In this document: one piece after another, positions 48,207-57,938 of the stretch
Numbering within the stretch: position 1 is the stretch's first letter
Layout: every line of letters begins with the position of its first letter
NCBI GenBank assembly: GCA_026724425.1
Contig: JAIUCV010000084.1
Span: 2,908,001 to 2,972,000 of the forward strand
Length of the DNA: 64,000 bases
Source: Erythrophleum ivorense
Taxonomy: Eukaryota > Streptophyta > Magnoliopsida > Fabales > Fabaceae
Direction of reading: 5' to 3'
Notes under the pieces: generated by a model
What the model was told of the DNA's origin: nothing
Database searches by the model: none
What the model saw: the letters and a program-made list of their open reading frames with translations, nothing else
Made by a program: the position numbers and the translations under genes

Positions 48207-48224
48207 AGTTTAGTGGGGGAGAGT
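48207..48224 (+). promoter_or_regulatory. E5 polypurine tract
   Basis: AGTTTAGTGGGGGAGAGT directly before the 3' LTR start at 48225; separated from its hairpin by the solo LTR. Confidence 0.82.
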
Positions 48225-49336
48225 TGTAACATCCGTAAACCAAGAAGTGGAGTTTTTGCCTGGTGTCGATCGACACCAAGGCTGGTGTCGATCGACACCG
48301 GCCAAATCGCAAATTCCCGGTTTGTTTCTATTTTGTTCGGTTCGCGTCGGTTAAGGGTGGAAACCCTAAGAAACGAAATAAAAAGGCTTTTGTCGTCGAG
48401 TGGTTGTCACTTTTTGGAGGCAGAAAGTTTAAGAGATTTTGGAGTGTTCTTGAGCGATTTTGGAGCTTTTGGTGGTGTCTGATTGCTGTTCTTCCCTGTT
48501 CATCTCCCTTTCTCCCTTTCAATCCAAATCCAAGGTGAGTGCGTGACTGTGGGCTCGGGATTTCCGGATTTAGGTTGCTAGATGAATGAATAGATGAGTT
48601 TCTGTTGTTTTTCGTGATGTGTATGTGTTGATTGTGGTGTTGAATCGTGTTGGATTGATGATTGTGATAATTTGGCGTTTTCTATGTGTTTCATTGCTTC
48701 TGGTGTCGTCCTGTCGAGCGGGTGTCGATCGACACCAAGCTGGTGTCGGTCGACGCCAATGTTGGTTCAGGATGGTTAACCGGTTTGAGCGAATTAAATT
48801 GGTTATTGAATTAAAATTGAATTAAAATGGTTTAATCCGGTCTAATGTATTTAATTGGTTTTGATGGTTAATTGGTTTGATTTAATTAATTATTTTTGGA
48901 TTAATAATTAATTAAGATTATTATTTAATTATGAAAATTATTTAATAATTATTTGGAATTATTTTAATGGTGGAAAAATATTTAATAATTGTAGAAATTA
49001 TTTAAAAGACTTTAATTATCTGGAAATTGTGTAATTGGCCCGTGGGCAGAGTGATCGCTTCACTAAGTATTTATGATAATACTTACGCATCTCCTTTCCT
49101 GTGATGCAGGTGGTAGAAATGTCTAAACGCGGAATCAAGGCCGAAGAAGAGGATGATAGGATTTATGTTTTATTTCTTTTGCTTAAGTTGTTAGAATTAT
49201 TTGATATTTGATTTATTTGATTTATTGATTATTGACTTCATTGTTGAATTGGTTGATTTATTTATTTAAAGATTTTTAAGACTTCCGCTAGAATTGTTTA
49301 AGTATAAAAAAAAAAAAAAAAGTGTTGGTTGTTTCA
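48225..49336 (+). repeat. E5 3' LTR
   Basis: 1,112 bp, TGTAACATCCGTAAACCAAGAAG to GGTTGTTTCA. Mostly different from the E1-E4 LTR but shares both ends, the leader donor (CCAAG|GTGAGTGCGTGACTG), the acceptor (GTGATGCAG|GTGG) and palindrome pairs at 48262-48299 and 48721-48757. An AT-rich block of TTAATTATT-type repeats fills about 48790-49020. Confidence 0.88.
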
Positions 49337-49767
49337 GAGATAGAGTGTATCTTAAGATGGCTATGTTGAGGGGCCCTAACAGGTCCATAGCAGAGAACAA
49401 GCTCAGTCCGCGGTTTATGGGTCCGTTCCCGGTTGTGGAGCGAGTTGGACCAGTGGCTTATCCGTTGGAGCTGCCACCGATTATGAGCGTCTTTCACAAG
49501 GTGTTTCATGTGTCTATGTTGCGGAGGTGTATGCATCCTTCAGAGGAGTTGGTGGCTGAGATCCCAGAGGATCTTCAGCCAGATATGACAGTTCCGGCGG
49601 TTCCTGTGAGGATTCTCGAGAGGGGAGTCAAGGTTCTGCGGAACAAGAGAGTGCCATTGTTGAGAGTCTTGTGGGACTGTAGTGGCACTGAGGAGGAGAC
49701 TTGGGAGCCAGAGGCAAAGATGAAGCTGAAGTTCAGGAAGTGGTTCGACAAGCAGATGATCGAGTGA
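49337..49767 (+). pseudogene. E6 integrase C-terminus and chromodomain fragment
   Basis: The frame begins at [10 protein letters not shown], in mid-integrase, exactly where the E5 LTR ends. It continues through FHVSMLRRC and the chromodomain-type end (RVLWD, TWEPE) to a stop at 49765-49767. The rest of E6 gag-pol is absent from the window. E5 may have inserted into E6, with the left half of E6 later deleted. Confidence 0.85.
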
Positions 49768-50412
49768 GCTTCTTCGCCTTTGTGGTTCTAGTGTGATAGC
49801 GTGGTGCTATGTTTTGTTATTGTTGTTGGCTTATGTATTTTCGTTTTTGGTGTTGTAACGATATACATTTTTGAGTTATATGAGATGGTGTTTTCCTCAT
49901 TTTTGGTTTTGTGGTTTCGATGTTACAAGTGTGTTGACCAGTGGGTCGTGAGACAATCTTTCCATCTATGTCGTAAACATTCTCGAATTTTTACTCTAAG
50001 GGCGTGGTGTCCCTGAATAACTCATTGCCAAGAGATAGTGTTCTCTGTTAGACTTGTACGAGAGGGTCGCTACCTCAAGTATAAGTGATATGATTACTTA
50101 CTAGTGGCTAGTGTGTTGCGTAGTAAGTAACGATAGGATAGTGTTCCTCTTGAGGAGATAGTGTTCTCCGGCAGAGTTGAGTTAAGAGTAAAGATGTTTG
50201 GAAATGTATGTATGGCATAGAAATAGATGTGAGTCTCGGGGATCAAGTGAGGATCTCGTGTATTTGGCCAAGTGGGCCGGATTGTGTCGTCTGTGGTAGA
50301 CGAGTTGGACGTCTGTGGTAGACGAGTGTGTCGTCTGTGGTGGACGAGTTGCGTCTGTGGTAGACGTGTTGTGTTGGGATTCGAGGACGAATCCAGTTTA
50401 GTGGGGGAGAAT
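49768..50412 (+). other. E6 3' UTR with CGTCT/AGACG hairpin array and PPT
   Basis: Four perfect or wobble hairpins of the form CGTCTGTGGTAGACG at 50288-50302, 50310-50324, 50332-50346 and 50352-50366. Then GGATTCGAGGACGAATCC (50377-50394) and the purine tract TTTAGTGGGGGAGAAT before the LTR. Confidence 0.82.
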
Positions 50413-50910
50413 TGTAACATCCGTAAACCAATCTATCGCTTTTGGGAAGCGGTGTCGATCGACACCAGGGGTAGTGTCGGTCGACACCAAAGGTTAAAAT
50501 CGATTTCGGTTCGATTTGAGTGGTCCGGTTATCGCCGGTTAAGTGGGAAAAACCCTTGTGTCGCGTTATAAAGTGGTGGCCGCGTGGGTTTTGTCGTTTT
50601 TGGAGAAAACAAAGAGAAAAATGAGGCTGAAAGCTTTTGGGGAGATTCTGGAGCTTTGTGGTTGATCTGTGATGGGTTTGTGTTGTTTTTCATCTCCTTC
50701 TTCCTCCTAATCCTTTGTCAAGGTGAGTGCATGACCGTAAGCTCGCATATAAGAGGATTTGTGAATTGTGGATCATGATTTGGTGGAGTTATGTTGTTTT
50801 TCGTGTTGTTTATGTGATAATCGCGGGTTGAATCGCGTGTGGTGTGATGATTTCGTGATTTGGGTGTTTATGTGTTGAAAATCGAAGTTGGCGTCGATCG
50901 ACACCAAGCC
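50413..50910 (+). repeat. E6 3' LTR (LTRy family), truncated
   Basis: Same family as 14280 and 37634. Breaks off in the second palindrome pair (GTCGATCGACACCAAGCC|GGACACC), where unrelated host-like sequence starts. Confidence 0.82.
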
Positions 50911-50939
50911 GGACACCAGGCACGCACATAGACGTGTTA
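50911..50939. other. Host-like flank left of E4
   Basis: GGACACCAGGCACGCACATAGACGTGTTA; a close match occurs at 59890-59918. Ends with TGTTA, the left target duplication of E4. Confidence 0.7.
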
Positions 50940-52245
50940 TGAAACAACCAAACTTTTTTTTTTTTTAAATAGTTAGCCCAGCTTAATATTCCCATAGATA
51001 TTAATCCTCAACAGCTAATTCAACAACACAATGCGGAAGTAAACCAATATTATTAAATCATAATAATTGTTCAACAAATAACCAATAAAGAATAACCAAT
51101 AAAGAATAACTCTAGCAACCTAAACACCAGGTTTGCTACATTATTGAAAATAACTAACACCCTAAACTCATGAATTTCTGGTCAACCATAACAACAAAGC
51201 CAGAATCAAATTCCTAATCTCATCATCCTCTTCTCTCGGTCTCTTTCCGCGGAAGAACATTGCTGTTACCTGCATCACATTGGAATAGAGATGCGTAAGT
51301 ATTATCATAAATACTTAGTGAGTGGATCATCCTGCCTACAGGCCAATTACGTCAAACAGTAGACAATACATCACAATAAACAACAACCATAACAATGCTT
51401 AACAATGCTCAACAATATAAACATTCCCTGTCAGGAAACACCCACGTTTCCTGACACCCAGGTCGGTGTCGACCGACACCTCTATGGTGTCGATCGACGC
51501 CAGCCTCCCGAGTGTCGATCGACACTCAACGAGTGTCGCTCGACACCGGCTCGACGCCCAGAAACCAAACGCGATGAAACAGTGCGAAAAACAGTAAAAA
51601 CAACAACAATCAATGGGATTCAACCCCCATATACGCATCAAACCACATAAAACCGAAGAACAACTCAAGAACAACAACATAAACTCAAATCAAACAATCT
51701 CTAGTGATTAACGGACCTACAGTCACGCACTCACCTTGAAAAGGGGTTAGAAGGAAGGAAAAGAGAAGGAACAACGAAGAACAGCCACGGATTCAACCCA
51801 GAAACTCAGAAATCACCTCCAATCCTCCAAAAATCGCCTAAGAACCTTGATATCTCGAAAACTGTGCCTTTCTCGCGGCCACAGGGCTTAAAAACGCGAG
51901 TCTAGGGCTTTTCTCGCCCAAACCAGCCCAAAACCAGCCGACTTGAATCAAACCGGTCGATTTCACCATAACCGGTGTCGATCGACACCCTCCCTTGGTG
52001 TCGGTCGACACCCATCGACCAAACCAACTCCAATTGCAAATCGATCGACTTAAACCGGAAATCAAACCTGATAACACACTTTCTTCGCGATGCTTGAACC
52101 TTAGACCGACTGCACAACAATCAAACAAGAACATGCACAGCCAATCCTCAATTCACACCTCTAAGAGCATGTGCCAACTACTCCCGAACCCCTAGCATCG
52201 TCCAACACCACTTTCAAAACAACTTTCTGGTTCACAGATGTTACA
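50940..52245 (-). repeat. E4 3' LTR
   Basis: 1,306 bp. Lacks 59 bp present in the 5' LTR: the first palindrome pair and flank, deleted between two TAAC tetranucleotides. Confidence 0.93.
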
Positions 52246-52282
52246 ATTCTCCCCCACTAAAATGGATTCGTCCTCGAATCCC
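52246..52282 (-). promoter_or_regulatory. E4 polypurine tract and hairpin
   Basis: Minus strand GGATTCGAGGACGAATCC, then AGTGGGGGAGAAT before the LTR. Confidence 0.88.
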
Positions 52283-52417
52283 AACACAAACGTCTCTCCA
52301 AGACCTCAAAACTCAAATTTTAGTCCTATGTTATACGCATGTTTCCAAGATATTATTACTCTCAATGCCATAACCGCAGTCATGACATCCGTACTGCAAC
52401 TCACGGTCCAGTACCAA

Positions 52418-52510
52418 AAATGTGACCTATGTCACAAAACCAAACGTGACCCAAAGTCACAACCAAAATGTGATCCCGGTCACAACCAAAACGTGACCCA
52501 CTGTCACTAA
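52418..52510 (-). repeat. E4 3'-UTR inverted-repeat array (four units)
   Basis: GTGAC/GTCAC units as in E1 and E2. Confidence 0.75.
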
Positions 52511-52838
52511 AACAACCCATATCGAGGTAGCGACCCCCAATATAAGTCCGTTGGGCACCTAACGTCCCAACACAAATAGAACCACCGTCTACAAGGCCCA
52601 CCGCCTCTAGACAAAACGAGTAATAAAATCTGAAACGCGTACCAACATGTGACTAAAAACTCTCAATGATCCCACCGGCCAAAGAAACTTGTAACATCCA
52701 AACCATAACCAAAAATATGAGGCAAAACTCCATCTCATATAACTCCAAAAATGTATATCGTACAACAAAACGAAAATACATAAGTCCAAAACCAACAACA
52801 ACAAAACCAAAAACAAGACTAGAACCACAAAGATGGAA

Positions 52839-55800
52839 TCACTCCACAGCCTGCTTGTCGAACCACTTTCCGAACTTCAGCTTCATCTTTGCCTCTGGCT
52901 CCCAAGTCTGCTCCTCTGTGCCACTACAGTCCCACAAGACTCTCAACAATGGCACCCTCTTGTTCCGCAGAACCTTGACTCTCCTCTCAAGAATCCTCAC
53001 AGGAACTGCCGGAACTGTCATATCTGGCTGGAGATCCTCTGGAATCTCAACCACAACCTCCTCTGAAGGACGCAAACACCTCCTCAACATGGAAACATGA
53101 AACACCTTGTGAAAGGCGCTCATAATCGGTGGCAACTCCAACCGATAAGCCACTGGCCCAACTCGCTCCACCACTGGAAACGGACCCATAAAGCGCGGAC
53201 TGAGCTTGTTCTCTGCTATGGACCTGTTAGGGCCCCTCAACATAGCCATCTTGAGATACACTCTATCTCCCACCTGAAACTCAAGCTCACGTCGCCGCCT
53301 ATCTGCATAACTCCTCTGTCTATCCTGAGCCTCCTTCATGTTCAACCTCAAGACACGAATCTTCTCCGTCGTCTCCTGAACAAAACTAGCTCCAAACATG
53401 CTGCGCTCCCCCACTTGGGTCCAGCATAAGGGTGTCCTGCATGGCCTCCCATACAAAGCCTCATAAGGAGCCATACCAATACTAGACTGAAAACTGTTGT
53501 TATAGGCAAACTCTGCCAAACACAGATGATCAGCCCAATGACCACCCCAATCCAGTACACACATCCTAAGCAGATCCTCCAAAGTCTGAATAGTCCTCTC
53601 TGACTGCCCATCTGTCTGCGGATGATACGCTGTACTCATATGCACCTTAGTGCCCATCTCAGTCTGAAATGCCCTCCAAAACTCTGAAGCAAACCTCGGA
53701 TCTCTATCCGACACAATACTGGCTGGCACTCCATGCAGCCTCACAATCTCTCGCACAAACTTCCTAGCTAAGACAGCCGCTCCATCTGTCTTCTTGATAG
53801 CCAAGAAATGTGCTGACTTGGTCAAGCGATCCACAATGACCCAAATCGCATCAAAAGTCCGTGAGATAGGTAATCCCACCACAAAATCCATAGTGATCAT
53901 ATCCCACTTCCACTCTGGAATGGGTAAACTCTGCAAAAGACCACTAGGCACCTGATGCTCTGCCTTGACCAAAGAACAAGTGTTGCACCTCGCAACCCAA
54001 TCTGCCACATCCCTCTTCATCCCAACCCAATGATAATACCGTTTGAGGTCACGGTACATCTTGGTCGCACCCGGATGAATCGAAAACTTGCTCGAATGAG
54101 CCTCTCTCAAAACCTCATGCCTCAACTCCTCATCCTTAGGCACACACACTCGCCCACGAACCAAAATAGTCCCATTCGAAGAGACCTGATACTCAGAACC
54201 AACCGCCTGCGAAGCATCAATCAAACCCTGATCACTCTGCTGCGCCACCCTGATCCTACTGAGTAAATCTGCCTGATCAGCTGCCTCTAAACCCAAAGGC
54301 TCCTCCGAAATAGCACAAAGACGCAATGTACTAATCTCGCTGACCAAAGCCTCTACACCACGCTCTCTATCTGAATCAACCCTCCGTCGACTCAAAGCAT
54401 CTGCCACCAAATTGGCCTTGCCTGGATGATAAACAATATCCAAGTCATAGTCTGCCAGAAATTCCACCCAACGCGTCTGTCTCGCATTCAGCAAAGGCTG
54501 AGTGAAAATATGCTGTAGACTCTTGTGATCTGTAAAGATCTGCACTCTGCCACCATAAAGATAAGACCTCCAAATCTTGAGTGCAAAAACCACTGCTCCC
54601 AACTCAAGATCATGTGTAGGACGGTTGCGCTCACTGCCCTGCAACTGCCTCGAAGCATAGGCAATCACTCTGCCCTCCTGCATCAAAACACAACCAAGTC
54701 CAACACCTGAAGCATCTGTGTACACTACATATGGCTTCCCCGGGTCGGGTAATGCCAAAACAGGTGTACTAGTCAACATCTCCTTGAGCTTCCCAAAGCT
54801 CTCCTCGCACTCCGGCGACCACACAAACGGCACATCCTTGCCAGTCAACCTCGTCATCGGCTGAGACATACTCGCAAACCCCTTGACGAACCTCCTGTAG
54901 TAGCCTGCTAAACCCAGAAAACTCCTGATCTCGGTAGCACTACTCGGTCTAGGCCAATCCCTGATGGCCTCAATCTTAGCCGGATCCACAGAAACTCCCT
55001 CTGCAGAAACAATATGGCCAAGAAAACCCATCTCCCTCTGCCAAAAGCTGCACTTGCTCAACTTAGCAAACAGCTTCTGCTCTCGAAGCTTCTCCAACAC
55101 AAGCCTCAAATGAGTCGCATGCTCCTCTGGACTCCTCGAATACACCAAAATGTCATCAATGAAAATAATGACAAACACATCCAGAAACTCCCTGAACACG
55201 TCGTTCATCAATCTCATAAACGCTGCCGGCGCATTGGTCAAGCCAAAAGGCATGACCACAAACTCGAAATGCCCATACCTCGTCCGAAAAGCTGTCTTCC
55301 GGACATCTGCCTCATCTATCGGAATCTGATGATAACCCGATGCCAAGTCAATCTTGGAGAACCAAGTAGCCCCTCTCAACTGATCCAACAACTCATCGAT
55401 CCTCGGAAGTGGGTACCTGTTCTTCACTGTGACTCGGTTAAGTCCCCGGTAATCGATGCACAACCGAAAACTACCATCCTTCTTCTTCACAAACAACACT
55501 GGCGCTCCCCATGGCGAAACACTAGGTCTGATGAACCCTTTACTCAAAAGGTCCTCTAGCTGCTTCTTCAGCTCTGCCATCTCTGCTGGAGCCATCCTGT
55601 AAGGTGTCTTCGATATCGGAGCTGTCCCGGGCTCTAAATCAATCGTGAAAGGATCTAACCGAGATGGTGGCAATCCCTTCAGCGACCGAAATACATCCTC
55701 AAACTCCTGGACAACCTGAATATCCTGCAGACTCACCTCACCACTGGACTCTGTCATAGTGATTGTCGCCAAAAAGGCTTCGCAGCCCCGCTCTAACAAC

Positions 55801-56203
55801 TGCTCTGCCTGAATAGCTGAAATCACTATACTCCCCGAAGTCGGTCTCACTCCCTGATAAACCAACTTCCTTGCATCCTGCTCAAACACAACTCTACCTC
55901 TGAAGCAATCCAGATGAACTCGGTATAGAGATAACCAGTCCATCCCCAAAATCACGTCATACAGCTCCACTGGACTGATGACCAAATCTGCTGGCATAGA
56001 CTGCCCCGCAATCTGCACATCAACTTCTCTAGCTCTGCCCGAAGTAGCCAAATAACCACCACCGGCCACCTTGACAAAGCCTGAAGCCTCGCCCTCGCTA
56101 CTCCGAATACCACTACTCTCAGCTCTCTCCGGAGTAATGAAGCAATTAGATGCTCCCGAGTCAAAAAACACGTGAGACTCAAATCCACCAACTAACAAGG
56201 TCC
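52839..56203 (-). CDS. E4 pol (protease, RT, RNase H, integrase, chromodomain)
   Basis: Uninterrupted 3,365-nt exon from the predicted acceptor to the stop. Protease DSGASN near residue 15, [11 protein letters not shown] near 350, RNase H YTDASG near 470, integrase HHCC finger and DDE core ([15 protein letters not shown]), and a chromodomain-type tail with RVLWD and TWEPE that may steer insertion to particular chromatin. Joined to gag by removal of the 114-nt intron, the product would be a Gag-Pol of 1,588 residues. Small changes from sister copies (protease VFFDSG rather than VLFDSG; SRLDPF rather than SRSDPF) are not obviously damaging. Confidence 0.95.
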
Positions 56204-56317
56204 CTACACAATTCCACAAGTGTTGAGAACCTCTAACTCTATCACAGTAAAACAACAGAAACAGACAACACCAACAATTCTACCTTAAGAATTTAAAAGT
56301 CTGAGTCAAGATTTTAC
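56204..56317 (-). other. E4 predicted gag-pol intron (114 nt)
   Basis: Donor CACAG|GTAAAATC, acceptor TTGTGTAG|GGACC; gag exon 1,402 nt (phase 1), pol exon starts in the matching phase. Confidence 0.68.
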
Positions 56318-57719
56318 CTGTGATCTGGCCTGACTGACTGGTCTGGCCCACCTCTGCCGAAGTATAAACTCTCGGCGCTCCACCTGACTGCAACGCCGCA
56401 ACCTGCGCTGCTGACTGAATAGCCAACGGCTGAATCGCCGCTGCCACTGCTCTCTGCTGCAACTTGGGACACATAGTCTTGATATGCCCCGGCTCCCTGC
56501 AGTAGTAGCACACTGTCAACTCTCTGGATCCCGCCCTCTTGGGGCAAGTCGCAACTCTGTGATCCAGACCCCCACAACCAAAACACCCACCCGTACTCGG
56601 GCTACTAGCAGATATCTCCTCTGCTCTCCTCTTCTGGCCCTGCGCAGGCCTACTGCCCCTGCCGTAACCAGAACTGTGACCTCTGCGCTGCTGATGCTGC
56701 TGCTGGCCCCGAGGATGGGTAGCAGGAGCAACTGCAACTGGAACAACCGCCGTACTCACCGGCTCACGCAAGTCCTCCTCAATGGACGCTGCCAACTCCA
56801 CTAAACCCGCTCTGGTGTGGTACATACCACCTCTGCACTGAGTCCTGATGTTCCTCCGAAGCCCCTGGAGAAATCGCGACGTCAATGCCCGCTCACTGAT
56901 CAGCTCACCACCAGAAAAGACTACCAATCTGCAGAACTCTGCATCGTACTCTCGAACAGACCTCTCACCCTGCGTCAAGTCTAGAAACCTCAACTGCAAT
57001 CTGTCACGAGCCTCCTGAGGGAAAAACTTGTGGTTGAACTCCTCGACGAAGTCAACCCAAGTCCAAACCTCTCTCCTGGTCCTAACAGACCTCCACCACA
57101 AATGTGCATCACCTCCAAGGTAGTGCACTGCCAACTCAACCTGAAACTGTGCCGGACAACGAACAGAATCGAAGTTCCGCTCCAACCTCTGACGCCACTC
57201 GTCAGCCTGCTCTGGAGTAACCCCGCCCTCAAACGTAGGCGTACCAATCCTCTGCATCTCCATCATCATCTCACGATAAGGCGAAAACCCAACTGCAACA
57301 CCCTGCTGCACCGCAGCCTCCTGCTGCTCAACAAAACCGGCACCAACCTGTGCCCCGGCCGCTGGAGGTGCAACCGGAGCCTGCTGTGGAAATGCCTCCG
57401 GAAGACGTGCCAAAAGCTGCGTCAGTAGCCCCACAATCAAATCACCCTGAGCAAGAGCCGCGCCCCCACCGGGAACTGCTCCTGCCCCCGCGCCACCCCC
57501 GACGCCCGAACTAGCCCCACCGGCTAACGAAACAGACTGTGTCACCGACGCTGCTGCCACACTAGGCGCCGCACTCTCCACTGAGGCCTCAGCCTCTGGC
57601 ACTCCACGACCAGCACCCCGACCTCCACGACCCGCTGCTCGCCCACCGCGACCAGCTCCTCTGCCCCCACGGGCTGCACCGCGACCACGACCACGGCCAC
57701 GACCACGACCTGCGTCCAT
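56280..57719 (-). CDS. E4 gag
   Basis: Open frame of 479 residues, six shorter than E1 gag through a small deletion in the Gly/Ala linker. RGG-rich N-terminus, gag domain with WWRS and FFPQEARDR, Gln-rich basic stretch, two CCHC zinc knuckles ([28 protein letters not shown]). Start at 57719 because it opens the conserved MDAGRGRG and follows the predicted leader acceptor by four bases. Confidence 0.95.
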   Translation of the reverse strand: MDAGRGRGRGRGRGAARGGRGAGRGGRAAGRGGRGAGRGVPEAEASVESAAPSVAAASVTQSVSLAGGASSGVGGGAGAGAVPGGGAALAQGDLIVGLLTQLLARLPEAFPQQAPVAPPAAGAQVGAGFVEQQEAAVQQGVAVGFSPYREMMMEMQRIGTPTFEGGVTPEQADEWRQRLERNFDSVRCPAQFQVELAVHYLGGDAHLWWRSVRTRREVWTWVDFVEEFNHKFFPQEARDRLQLRFLDLTQGERSVREYDAEFCRLVVFSGGELISERALTSRFLQGLRRNIRTQCRGGMYHTRAGLVELAASIEEDLREPVSTAVVPVAVAPATHPRGQQQHQQRRGHSSGYGRGSRPAQGQKRRAEEISASSPSTGGCFGCGGLDHRVATCPKRAGSRELTVCYYCREPGHIKTMCPKLQQRAVAAAIQPLAIQSAAQVAALQSGGAPRVYTSAEVGQTSQSGQITGKILTQTFKFLR

Positions 57720-57723
57720 CTCT

Positions 57724-57807
57724 CTGCACTACCACCAAGTACAGAAAAAGAGCAAAGGTCAAAACACAGAACCAGAACACAACACACCAAATATCCAACT
57801 CACTTAC
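57724..57807 (-). other. E4 predicted second leader intron (84 nt)
   Basis: CCGCGG|GTAAGTGAG ... TAGTGCAG|AGAG, the same length as in E2. Confidence 0.45.
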
Positions 57808-57923
57808 CCGCGGAAAACTGGAAGACCGAGAGGATGAGATTAGACCACTAACTGACTAACTCACATAATCAATTAACCACACAATCCAATTCATCCAGTT
57901 CTAACAGTCCTAAAACCGACTAC

Positions 57924-57935
57924 GCTCTGATACCA
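57924..57935 (-). promoter_or_regulatory. E4 primer binding site
   Basis: TGGTATCAGAGC on the minus strand, three bases from the LTR end at 57939. Confidence 0.93.
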
Positions 57936-57938
57936 AAA

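Larger units (their letters stand above)
38741..49336 (+). mobile_element. E5: chimeric, decayed Ty3/gypsy element without 5' LTR
   Basis: Begins inside the leader (GGACTATGTGTTTAATTG), so the 5' LTR and PBS are gone. Then come gag (nonsense), a first pol (frameshift, nonsense, cut in integrase), a second pol from the protease-RT linker to the end, a 3' UTR interrupted by a solo LTR, the PPT, and a distinct 3' LTR (48225-49336). A diverged relative of E1-E4. Confidence 0.85.

Noticed and set aside
48211..48540. Open frames of 80-90 codons in the E5 3' LTR
   Set aside because: Fall in the U3/R region and read through palindromes and the leader donor; no conservation in other LTRs.
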